Made by a program: the position numbers and the translations under genes. Shown here in pieces: positions 11,401 to 21,442 of a stretch of DNA of 64,000 nt (positions are counted from its first letter, which is position 1; each line of letters starts with the position of its first letter). The stretch is taken from the NCBI GenBank assembly GCA_025890175.1, contig JANPYM010000004.1, forward strand, positions 548,007 to 612,006, given 5' to 3'. A model generated the notes under the pieces. The model searched no databases and was not told the origin of the DNA. It saw only the letters and a list, made by a program, of their open reading frames with translations. The stretch comes from Ciborinia camelliae (lineage: Eukaryota; Ascomycota; Leotiomycetes; Helotiales; Sclerotiniaceae).

Positions 11401-12905
11401 TAAATATGGCGGTGGCCAAGAGGGTCTTTACTCATCAGATGCTGGGTGAGTGTCTTTCATACGCCAAATCATATGTTCGAATTGTAGATTTTGGATTGCA
11501 GTGCGAATACGGCTTCGTCATTACCATGATTATGCAATTAAAACGATAGTTAGTTTTTGAAGGTTTATTATCGGTTATAGCATTCAAAAATTGATGCCGT
11601 AGGAACTCAACCATTTACAAGTGAAGTTGTTGTGCTTAAACCAAAAAGTGCAAACCTTCAAGATGAAAGTATCCCCCTAAAACCCCACTCCAGCTTCCCT
11701 TCCTATACATCAAATAGCACGCCTGGCCATCCATACCTTCCTATTATTTTGAATCACCAGATATCATTCCCTCAGCGACCGCCCCCTGATTTCCGCATCC
11801 TGCCATCCTCCAGTCTTAACATCCCTAGACCTCACCCCTCCTACATCTCTGTCAGTGCTTGGAAATCCTTTTCCTTTGCCAGGTATAAATCAGAAATCTT
11901 GCCAAGCAAGTCTATTATTGAAAATCAAATCCTTCTTTCCGTTCAACTTTCAACTTTCAGATATATCAATATGAAACCCCCCTTATTCCCCTTGATCTAT
12001 AATTACCATGCATGCATTTTAAACCATCGCTATAGTACTACCGCCTCCTATCCATTCCCTAATCCCTCTCACCACCACCACCGAATATTCAAGTCAGTTT
12101 GGGGGATATGTTGAATCGAATTAATTAATCATTTAGATACCTAATATCTCCAACCTCAGATTTCGGTCCGGTACTTCTTCTCCTTCTCGTTTCCAATCCT
12201 CATACTGAACTTAGGGGTGAAAATTTAGAGATAGACATAGGAATCTTACTAAATGGAATGAAAAGGGATAGGGAAAACAGCAAAACGTCTAAACACTATA
12301 TGTAGAATGAAATATCTGATGAGTAAAAAGTGTTATATTTGATTTTAACTTGCATGTAGCTACTAGCTATATTGAGGTCATTATGGTAACTACCCAGTTT
12401 AATCCACAGATATTGACTCGTGTTACTAACCCCGCAATCTCTCGCCTGACTCTCAGTCCCGTCCATTCGAGCAATAAGTAGGCTCTGTGAGCATATTGAT
12501 TGTGAGTATTCCCAGGATAAGGGTCGTCTATGGGATTACACAAACGAGGTTGTGGGTTCTTGAGAAGCAAGATTCCCAGGATAAGGGTCGTCTATGGGAT
12601 TACACAAACGAGGTTGTGGGTTCTTGAGAAGCAAGATTAATCCAATTGATTAGGCGGAGGAATCTATGGTGCTCTAGTCAAAATAGAGCTCTCAAGTCTC
12701 GTCGAACTTCCCGGCTATCTTGGCCTTTTCCTCTGGTAGTTGTTTGTTGGGATGTTTTGTAGATTGAGGCATATATATGTCGATTCGATGCGAAGCGATG
12801 CACAAATAGGCGAGGCGTATAGATCTCCATTCGCAACCATTCTCTCCAGGGCTATCCAAGCGCCTCCACCCGAACCCAACACATACCTCATACTACCATT
12901 CCATT
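8413..12905. other. 4.5 kb gene-empty interval
   Basis: No ORF here combines a credible start, coding-like composition and recognisable protein features. The part nearest 8412 is the LPMO promoter, with TTAAAGATCGTT-type repeats at about 8470-8515. A 42-codon ORF at 9331-9459 and a 160-codon one at 11632-12114 were considered and not accepted. The only clear structure is the 64-bp tandem duplication at 12508-12635. A non-coding RNA or a fast-evolving small gene cannot be excluded. Confidence 0.5.
12508..12635. repeat. Perfect 64-bp tandem duplication
   Basis: The segment beginning ATTCCCAGGATAAGGG and ending GAGAAGCAAG at 12508-12571 is repeated base for base at 12572-12635. Nothing separates the two copies. 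Absence of any mismatch suggests a recent slippage or repair event. It could also be an assembly artefact. Confidence 0.95.
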
Positions 12906-13820
12906 TTACCTCTTCCCCTTCTTCACCTCCTTTCCTTCCCCCTTCCCCTCCACGAACCCCCCCCTCACAAATGCATCCCTCGCTACCCCATTAATAATCG
13001 CAAACCTCTTGGCTCCCAATTGCTGCCCCCCATACCACCGCGTAACAACCACCATCACATTCCACAAATCCATAAGTTGCATTAAATGTAAGACCCTTCC
13101 TCCTGCAGCAGATTCTCCATCATCGTCACAGTCTTGATATATGATCCCTTCGGGGGTTTTAATACGCCATGCCGTAATATTATGTGTCGCCGATCGGACC
13201 TTTTTGTCGCTTTCAAGAAGATGTTGTATATAGTGTGCAGCGAGAAGGGGAGAGTGGACGGCGACAGCGCGCGCGATGAAAACGGATTTGAGTTCGGTTA
13301 TTACTTCTGAGAGGGACCAATTGGGTTCTCCAAATTCCATAATCTTTTGGGACTCTTGTTCAACGACCAAAGGTTTACCTCCCTGCACCTCCTCAGAATC
13401 TCCCAATCCTTCTTGAAAATCCCCCCCATCAATCGCAGTATCTCCATTCCCCACAGTAAAGGTACCATCGACCTCCTCGATAACATCAAACAAACACACT
13501 TCTCCCACCCTCCACGACCTCCCCACTACCCCCCTCACAAAGTCCACTAGCAGCGCCGCATCCCCTTTCCTTGCATTTTCCCCCAAGCTCTGTGTTCCTA
13601 ATATTGTAGGCGGAGCGTCTGGGTAATCGGCTGGGAATTGTATGCGCAGGGAAGTATCTTGGTTTGGGAGCGCGAGGATGTATATTTCATCTGGGGATTC
13701 GTGGGCTGAAACAAGAGTATCGCAGCCGTAGATAGAATTTATAGCTTCGATTTCGTTGAGGAGGTCTTCGCTCATTGTGGGATTGCTAGGTTTGGCAGAC
13801 AAAGATTGGGAGGGGAGCAT
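12906..13820 (-). CDS. YIH1: Yih1/IMPACT-family regulator of Gcn2
   Basis: Cytoplasmic protein that in yeast binds actin and Gcn1 and so restrains activation of the eIF2-alpha kinase Gcn2. Single exon, 304 residues from the first ATG. An in-frame ATG at 13775 (MSEDLLNEIEAINSIYG) may be the true start, since the RWD domain begins there. Residues about 17-130 look like an RWD domain (IQFPADYPDAPPTI). Residues about 165-285 carry the UPF0029/Impact domain, with SVFIARAV, DDDGESAAGGR and VVVTRWYGGQQLGAKRF. The C-terminus is Gly/Lys-rich. The domain order and motifs are diagnostic. Confidence 0.92.
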   Translation of the reverse strand: MLPSQSLSAKPSNPTMSEDLLNEIEAINSIYGCDTLVSAHESPDEIYILALPNQDTSLRIQFPADYPDAPPTILGTQSLGENARKGDAALLVDFVRGVVGRSWRVGEVCLFDVIEEVDGTFTVGNGDTAIDGGDFQEGLGDSEEVQGGKPLVVEQESQKIMEFGEPNWSLSEVITELKSVFIARAVAVHSPLLAAHYIQHLLESDKKVRSATHNITAWRIKTPEGIIYQDCDDDGESAAGGRVLHLMQLMDLWNVMVVVTRWYGGQQLGAKRFAIINGVARDAFVRGGFVEGKGEGKEVKKGKR

Positions 13821-14185
13821 GTTGAGCTTGGAGGGGTTATTGATGACTAAGCGTGTGGTCGTTTAGAATTCAGTGATGCAATGGATTGGATATCTCGGTC
13901 ATGATGTAGTGACCTACAGGCAAATTAATTGCCCACTGTTTAAGTTGTAGTGGATTAAAAAGGGCAATGTAAAGAATGCAGAGCCAAGGACAAATATCTT
14001 CTGTAATGCAAAATCTATGTCTATCGTGTACCTCAATCTCGAGAAGGCGAAAATAATAATATACGCCCACCCCTCTATGCAAAACCACAATCTCGACCGG
14101 AACATGAAAATGTTATGCTCCCAATGAAAAAGTTTCCATCCCTATGCATATCCAAAAAAGTAGAGATCAACCCAAGAAACTTCAA
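13821..14185. other. Intergenic, Yih1 promoter and AIG2 3' flank
   Basis: About 365 bp upstream of Yih1 and downstream of the next gene on the same strand. No gene seen. Confidence 0.6.
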
Positions 14186-15044
14186 TCATTCAACAGTGCA
14201 TCGACACTTCGACTCCTCTTCTTTCGCAATCCTCTTCTTCTCTTGCAAAACCCATTCTTCTTCCCTCTCCTTATTGGCTAACTCCTCCAACTCCTTTGCC
14301 ATTGCAGTTTTAACGCCTCGTCCACCGGTAGTATCTCCTTGATCGAGGGATCCACAGATGCCAACTCCACTCTCGGTGCTTTTTGTAGCATTCGCATCAA
14401 CTTCTAAAGCTCTGTATTTAGTGAGATCTTCCCCTACACGTAGAAAGACAAGGGAATCCACGAACCAGCATACTCTTCACTCCCATTCGCCCAATTTCTC
14501 AATTTCTCGCGCCTAAAAAATGCGAAATCCCATTCTCCTTTCTCCAGAGCATCCAAATCTGTAAACACATAGGTTTGCGCTTCTTTCACTTCTCCTGTTT
14601 CTACCGCTTCTGCCATAATCCCACTCGCATCATGTACATGCTCTTTATCTTTAGGAGTCAATATTTTCACAGTAACAACCTTGCGCTCATATTGTGATCC
14701 TTCAAACCAATCCAGTTTTTGCATGTTGGAGGGTGTCAGACCGGTAACATAAGTCCCACGGACGGTATGCCCAGGCTCGGAAATGATGGCGGGGTAATCA
14801 GCGAAGCGGACGCGGTGACGACAGTAGTCTGAGAGAAGGGCAGGAGTGATGGTTAGAGAGGTGGAAGAAGGATGTGTAGAGGAGCCGTATATTACTCTGT
14901 GAAGGACTTCGGGGGCCATCTATTGAAAGGGGAGAGATTAGCGAGAGGACAAGAGGGGAAGAGGGAAGGGAGACTCACAAGAGTTCCGTAGAAGAATGCA
15001 TTGTAGGTTTCTGGAATAGTTGGTTCTGCCACCTTTGCCTCCAT
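14186..15044 (-). CDS. AIG2-like / gamma-glutamylcyclotransferase-fold protein
   Basis: Exons 14979-15044, 14474-14919 and 14186-14411 give 245 residues. Introns are 59 bp (GTGAGT...AATAG) and 62 bp (GTATGC...TACAG). The N-terminus has the family signature YNAFFYGTL, where FYGTL forms the substrate loop. The barrel follows with FADYPAIISEPGHTVRG, and LDWFEGSQYERKVV carries the expected catalytic Glu. The second intron must be spliced to join GSEE to ALEVDANAT. The C-terminus (about residues 170-245) is Gly-rich, then a charged helix (KELEELANKEREEEW). Members act on gamma-glutamyl peptides or amines, but the substrate cannot be predicted here. Confidence 0.85.
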
Positions 15045-16219
15045 TTTTGCTGTGGTTAATGCAAGATTGTGTATGTGTATGTACTTGCCTATCTGCTCCT
15101 TGAAGATGCCGAGACTGAAGATGAGTGACAGAAATAAAGTGAGTGAAAAGAAATTCAAAAAGATTGTAACCTTAAGATTTTACCGAACTGATAGAAAAGG
15201 ACTCAACTCTGGAATCTCATAGCAAAGAAGTTGTACCTTATGCAATTATTCTTTGTATAGAGGGGTTATACCTATATTTAGGCGCCGGTGATTCAACCTG
15301 TTGTGAAGTGAAGGGGACTTGAATAGATTAGATTAGAAGATAGGTACGTACATTGATTGATAAAGGAAAGATAAGGAGATGGTATTAGTCATCGCTTCAC
15401 TAATCTAAGTAGGGGTTAGCCGAGAACTTATAATCGCTGGGCAACACTCACAGAGCCTGAAACGCATTCTATTATTCAGATACCGGTATACGGTCTAGGA
15501 CCTACTAATAAGGATCTCCCTAAGTACCGAGTATTAACATCTTTGGGGGAGGGGCTTGCTTTATTAAGTGATTAGCAGCTATCAAGCTATCGGCCTAGAA
15601 TCGGCCGATACTATGAGTTGACCGACACAGTGAGGTTTCCAATCCTGAATCGTACCCGGAAACCCTTACACTTCGAGCTTTACTTTTTTGGAAGAGATAG
15701 CGAACCGTGGATGACCTATCTACCTACCCACTGAATCGTATATCTTAGATCCAGCCTGGAAATGCATTTGATAGCTTTATCAATTGCATTTCTTGCGTTC
15801 ACATTGGGGTGTTTTCCGGCTGTGTTTAGCTTGGGTGAGAATAAAATGCTGTAAATTGTATTAAAATCGATACAATTCGATAGCTCCATGATATGATCAG
15901 ATCAAGCAAACCATTCGGAGCTCCTCCTGAGAGTTGACCATACATACCCTTTAAGCATGTGGCTGTCAGAGATAGCGAGTTGATTTCTTTGCTAAAGACC
16001 TCGATTATGTCCGTCGTTGGGCCATATACATCCTAAATATCACACTTATCACACTTATCATATTGATATTTTGTTTACTTCGTCTTTCCATTCCAAACCC
16101 AACATAATAATACCTAATATTACTTGCACCCAATAGCCAACAACCTAATAAGTTATTATTACTTAACCTCGCAACCGCCGTCACGATCTTGACGTCTTTA
16201 AAGTTCAAGTCAGGCGGTT
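15045..16219. other. Intergenic
   Basis: About 1.2 kb. The stretch next to 15044 is the promoter of the AIG2-like gene. I see no coding sequence, RNA gene or mobile element. Confidence 0.55.
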
Positions 16220-17331
16220 ATGTTGAACTATTCATCGCCTCTCAATCAGCCCTCGGTTGGATTGGCTAAAGTAGATCAGCTCTTTGGTCAATACCAGACC
16301 ATCTCATCTCTTGAGCAACCTTCACGGAAGAATTGGTATTAATGATAATGCGATTCCAAATTATCATCTTGATAGACAAGATCCCCACGATATCGATCCG
16401 AAGAACCTCAAACTTCTATCGGTAAATGATATCGGAAATTACCATGAGGCAGAATGGGCGAAGATTAATGGAGAGGCAATCACTCTTCATTGTGGTGCTG
16501 TCAATGCCGCAACTACGGGAGAAGACTGGGCTCTCATGCAACGTTTTCCCAATGAAGAAGTTGCTATCCGGCGATTGATGGCCATGTTTAATGAAGACGG
16601 CCATCAATTTTTTGTCTCGACTGGCGTTCTTCAAATGGCGTCTAAGCTACGAGAAGGCATCTATCGATGTATCAAATCAAGTTGTCCAACGGGTCCTCTA
16701 GCACCCTCGACTCCTACTGCCGAGCCAAGTCTCTTAGATGGTGCAGTTGTTGCATCGCCACAGATTGGGAATCATTCCCCCAACCTACTCCATCACAGAC
16801 TGGAGATAACCTCTCAAAGCCGACTGGATCGCATACTGCCATTTACTTCCCACAGCCGACAACTTTTTCGACTATTACAACTAGTCGCACATCGGGAGAC
16901 TCAAGCCCCAAATCTCAAGATGAAAATGAAGTTGTTGCCAGAACACCAACGGAAGAACCAACTGAAGAACTTCCGTTGGGCCGTTGGTTCGATGGCCCGT
17001 TTGTAACGGAAGTGAGACCCCAATGCATTGATCCACCAGATGGCTTCACAGTCTGTGGGGAAAGGTGAGAACCTACACTCGTAATCCACGCAGGACTTCG
17101 TATATCACGATTTCAATGTCCGACTTTACTACAACTTCTACCGTTCCTCATGATTCTAATCGACCGCCACCAAAGCCTTCTGTTATAACCCCAGATTGGG
17201 TAACGGCTTCTCTTTTCTCAACGTTCTCTTGCCGCCATATTTGGATGGAGTACTTCAATTTGGCCCATCTACAGAAGGGAGAGATCGTGGGCAGGGTTTT
17301 GGAGGATTTACAAGAGGCTGCTCGTAGGTAA
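16220..17331 (+). CDS. Hypothetical protein, exon structure unresolved
   Basis: I do not recognise this gene. Coding-like sequence moves between frames, implying introns. An ATG at 16220 opens MLNYSSPLNQPSVGLAKV. A different frame from about 16300 to 16660 is rich in ordinary globular residues (NYHEAEWAKINGEAITLH, RRLMAMFNEDGHQFF). From about 16740 to 17066 a Ser/Thr/Pro-rich segment follows (QPTPSQTGDNLSKPTG, TPTEEPTEELPLGRWFDGPF). A final segment up to about 17331 can be read in two frames depending on the last intron. The outer coordinates are approximate. No domain is evident. Confidence 0.35.
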
Positions 17332-17920
17332 TGGTAGAAATGGGGATTGATTGATCGGGTTGGGTATTAGGTATTAGGAGTTGGTAGTAACAGATGTGAA
17401 ATATTCAAGATATAATTGAGTACCTACTGCAAATAGAATATAATAATGTATATATAAACTCACGCTCGTACCATAAATAGAAATAAATCAAGCATAATCT
17501 CTTCAACGTTGAGGCAAATGTCGTTTTCTGTGTAACTTGACAAAACAATGATTACTTGGAAGTATATAAATCAAAAATCAAATCAAATCAAAAGAATTTT
17601 GTTGGAATTGCGATAGATAGATAGTTTGATATTCCATCAATTGATACTCGAGTAGGTATATATATCATCTGTCTGGTATTCTTTATTGCAAAACCGAGGC
17701 CATCAACCAATCCCTACCTAATTTTAGTGCCACTCGTGCTCATCCCACCGGAAGAAAAAAGTAGCCCCGCCATTCATCATTCATCAATTCCAGCCTTGCA
17801 TCAAATACAGTCAACAACAAATTCTAAGATACAGTACAATACAGAGAAGTACATCAATCAACTCGATAATAAATACAATCCCATTCAACAAGACTCTTGC
17901 GAAGGTACAACCAGAGAAAA
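17332..17920. other. Intergenic, Met12 promoter and leader
   Basis: About 590 bp. A CA/AT-rich 5' leader just before 17921 is typical of a well-expressed fungal gene. No other feature found. Confidence 0.6.
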
Positions 17921-19912
17921 ATGGAGAAGATCACAGAAAAGATTGCGGCATTGCCGCCCGACAGCAATTACTTTTCCCTCGAATTCTTTCCACCAAAGAC
18001 TTCAATGGGATCTTCAAATCTGCGGGCTCGGCTTGATCGAATGTCTCGAGCATTAAGACCTTTATTCGTAACTGTTACATGGGGAGCTGGTGGATCTACT
18101 GCGACCAAATCGTTAGAGCTCGCAGAGCTATGCCAACGGGATCTAGGGCTCACAACATGTCTACATTTAACCTGCACAAACATGAGTCGAGCATTAGTGG
18201 ATCAAGCATTGGAAGATGCAAAAGCATTGGGAATTAGAAACATATTGGCTTTGAGGGGTGATCCGCCGCGGAATGAGGAATATCGTTCTGTGGATGAGAA
18301 GAATGGCGACACACCTGCGATGGATTGGGAGTTTGAGTGGGCGATCGATTTGGTACGATACATAAGAAAACAATATGGCGATTACTTTTGCGTAGGAGTT
18401 GCAGCATATCCGGAAGGACATGCGGATGAAGGATACCCAGAGGGACAGAGTCTTGAACATGACTTGCCATACTTGGTGGAAAAGGTTCAAGCGGGCGCGG
18501 ATTTCATCATGACACAATTATTCTTCGACGTCGAGGCATACGATACATTTGAACAAAGGCTACGAGACCACCCAAGTGGAGCGTTCAAAACGATTCCAAT
18601 TATACCTGGTATGATGCCAATACAAAGTTATCAAATGATCAAGCGAACTACGAAACTTAGCCACGCGGAACTTCCTGCCAATATCATTTCAAGATTGGAT
18701 GAGGTTCGAGGAGATGACGAGATGGTGAAGAAAGTAGGAGTGGATATTTTGAGCGAGATGGTCGAACATTTGAAGGGCACACAATCTCAATATTCGGGTC
18801 CTAGGGGTTTCCATTTCTATACCCTTAACTTGGAAAAGGCAGTATCCTTCATCCTGGAACGAACAGCCCTTATCCCAGATGCCGAAGCTGTTGCGGCTTT
18901 AGAACCAGAATACATCCCTACTATTCCAGATATTGCAGATTTGATGTCTATCCACAGCGGTTCTCACAGACGTAGCTCCAGACGTCGCTCATCTGTTGGA
19001 TCCGATCCTTACAATCGTATCATAATTACTGCACCTCAAACCTCAAACCCTAGCTTTGAGGCCACAGCACAAGAAGCTGGTATTCCAGCCGAGGCAGTCA
19101 ACTCTCGAGCTAATACTCTTGCGATCAGTGAAGGAGAAGGCAGTCTTGGTCGAGAAGCCACATGGGATGACTTCCCTAACGGTCGTTGGGGTGATGCTCG
19201 TTCTCCCGCTTACGGAGAGATCGATGGATATGGTGTCTCTCTTCACATGTCTATTAACCAAGCTATTAAACTATGGGGCCATCCAAGTTCCAGGGCTGAT
19301 ATTACAGATATCTTCATTCGTCATTTAGAAGGTCAACTCACTGCTATCCCCTGGAGTGAAGAAGGTCTCAACGAAGAAACCAACTCAATCAAAAAACAAC
19401 TCCTCGGTGTCAATAAGAAAGGTTGGTGGACAGTAGCTTCCCAACCTGCAGTCAATGGAGTCAAATCAATTGACCCAGTCTTTGGATGGGGCCCCAAAAA
19501 TGGTTTCGTCTTCCAAAAAGCATTCGTAGAACTCTTCATCCCTGCCTCCGATTGGGAAACCCTCCACGCTAAACTCACAGCCCCCACTCTCCGCGACACA
19601 GTATCCTTCTATGCCTCAAACGCAAAAGGAGATTTCATATCCAGTGAGGAAGGAGCAGGAAGTACAAATGCAGTTACTTGGGGTGCTTTCCCAGGTAAAG
19701 AAATCATCACTCCAACAATTATCGAAGAAGTTAGTTTTAGGGCTTGGGCCGAGGAAGCTTTTGGTATCTGGGGTGAGTGGGCGAGGGTTTACGGGAAGGA
19801 TAGCTCGACGAGGAAGATTATTGATGGAATTAAAGAGGATGTGTGGTTGGTTAATGTTATTCATCATGCTTACGTTGAGGGCGAGGGGTTGTGGGATGTG
19901 CTTTTGCAGTAG
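17921..19912 (+). CDS. MET12: Methylenetetrahydrofolate reductase (Met12-type)
   Basis: Reduces 5,10-methylene-THF to 5-methyl-THF, the methyl donor for methionine synthesis. Single exon, 663 residues. The ATG at 17921 gives MEKITEKIAALPPDSNYFS; the only upstream in-frame initiator is a TTG. The N-terminal TIM-barrel catalytic domain (about 1-300) contains SLEFFPPKT, VTVTWGAGG, LHLTCTNM, LALRGDPPR and GVAAYPEGH. A basic/Ser linker (HRRSSRRRSSVGSD, about residue 355) leads to the C-terminal regulatory domain (about 400-660), with GREATWDDFPNGRWGD and AVTWGAFPGKE. SLEFFPPKT and GVAAYPEGH fit the Met12 paralogue better than Met13. A second MTHFR gene is therefore expected elsewhere in the genome. 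Confidence 0.95.
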   Translation: MEKITEKIAALPPDSNYFSLEFFPPKTSMGSSNLRARLDRMSRALRPLFVTVTWGAGGSTATKSLELAELCQRDLGLTTCLHLTCTNMSRALVDQALEDAKALGIRNILALRGDPPRNEEYRSVDEKNGDTPAMDWEFEWAIDLVRYIRKQYGDYFCVGVAAYPEGHADEGYPEGQSLEHDLPYLVEKVQAGADFIMTQLFFDVEAYDTFEQRLRDHPSGAFKTIPIIPGMMPIQSYQMIKRTTKLSHAELPANIISRLDEVRGDDEMVKKVGVDILSEMVEHLKGTQSQYSGPRGFHFYTLNLEKAVSFILERTALIPDAEAVAALEPEYIPTIPDIADLMSIHSGSHRRSSRRRSSVGSDPYNRIIITAPQTSNPSFEATAQEAGIPAEAVNSRANTLAISEGEGSLGREATWDDFPNGRWGDARSPAYGEIDGYGVSLHMSINQAIKLWGHPSSRADITDIFIRHLEGQLTAIPWSEEGLNEETNSIKKQLLGVNKKGWWTVASQPAVNGVKSIDPVFGWGPKNGFVFQKAFVELFIPASDWETLHAKLTAPTLRDTVSFYASNAKGDFISSEEGAGSTNAVTWGAFPGKEIITPTIIEEVSFRAWAEEAFGIWGEWARVYGKDSSTRKIIDGIKEDVWLVNVIHHAYVEGEGLWDVLLQ

Positions 19913-21442
19913 GTGATGCTCCAAACGGGGTTTAACTTGAGCTATGGATACTGCGTGCGATGGTTATTTATGGATGTATGTTACAAATCCAAAATATTGA
20001 ATGGAAAGGACGGAAGGAAAGTACATAGTTGCATTTCAGGTAGGGATGTTTGCACGGGTGTTGGGCGTATAATGAAGAAAATAAAATTTGAATTCAAATT
20101 TATTGATTGTATATGAACCAACCCTTCAGATCCTTCTTTCTACACTCGATACCTACTCTTTCTAATTCCTTTGATTTTCTCATCTACATTAACTAGAAAC
20201 TCATGTTCAAAGTATTTTTCTTCATTTTATTTTTAATATCCAGTAGATCTCCTCTTATACATCAATATGCTATATATTTCTCAAGTATCCTTATTTATTT
20301 TTACATTATTATACAAATGAACTCTTGCTTATATGTCTTATACCTATATTCACACTCACATTCGCATATTCAACATATTACATCTCAAATCATATCCAAC
20401 AATTCAAACCCGAAGATTAAAATTAAAGAAAAGCGCAAATTCCATAGTATTTTCATTCTATTCTGCCGTCCCGAAATGAATTTCGTCTGTACGCATTGCA
20501 TTCGTGAATTAACTATCTAGGTATCTGAAATCCAGTCTGCAGTACCATATGTTTCTGTTGCATGCATGCATGCCTGTCATATGATTGACCGGAATACCAT
20601 GGATGGAATGGGGGATCTTGCAAATTAACAATAGGATGATCTCAAGAGCCCCTTTCTCTGGTTGCAAGTCCTCTGATAAGAAGAAAAAGAAGTAAAGTAG
20701 CCAGCCCAATCATTAAATCATCCACTCATCCATTCGTCCAACCAATTATCCATCCATTATCAATAATGAAACCGTCCCTCGTAAAGTATTCCATAAAAAC
20801 CAACCCAAATCGAACCAAGGAAATTAAAAGAAAATAAGAAAAGAGCCCATTTCTCGGTCCAAACTAAAGAAGAAATCTCATCCCATCCATCGCATTGCAT
20901 GATATCGTATCCTTAAAATCCAACCCAGCCCTTCCATTCCATATGCCAAATCCTTAAGACCCTCCATGCCACATCTCAAAGCACAGAAAGCACAGAAAGC
21001 CCGAAAAAGTCAGCTCGTGCATGAGTTCGCATGAGATTTTTGTTGGTCTTGGAGAGGACGGTGAAATGCTCGAAGTGAGGCGACTTGTTGAAATGAAGCG
21101 AAACAGAGAAATGCCGAGGTGTCGAAAGTTTTTGCAGTGAAGAGGAAGGCAACGCCAAGTGCAGAAGAAGAAAATTCAAGTAAACCAGAATCCGAAAAAT
21201 TAATTGCTCGAAATTGCAGGCAGGCAGGTGGCTTATGTTGAAAGGTAAGGCGATAATGGGTGGAAAGCGAGAAATCGAAAGTTGTGCGAGTCGAAGACAA
21301 TGAAATGGATTGGTGTATCGAAGTGACGTTCATCATAGAATGAGGTCAAAAATAGAAACTCAAGCTTCAGCTTCTGACCCAAGGCAAGAGCCAAAACCTG
21401 TTCCCAAATTCTTTCAAACCAATCCAGACATCGAGGCCCTGT
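19913..21442. other. Intergenic, convergent 3' flanks
   Basis: About 1.5 kb between convergent stop codons. It is AT-rich at about 20090-20420. ORFs present are low-complexity and I accept none as genes. Confidence 0.55.

Noticed and set aside
11632..12114. 160-codon open frame on the plus strand
   Set aside because: Pro/Ser/His-rich throughout with no domain, signal or splice context. Composition looks like CT-rich non-coding DNA.
12508..12635. Possible CRISPR-like repeat
   Set aside because: Only two copies, directly abutting with no spacer, in a eukaryotic genome.
20203..20520. 105-codon open frame on the plus strand
   Set aside because: Phe/Ile/Ser/His-rich translation of AT-rich flanking DNA, not coding in character.
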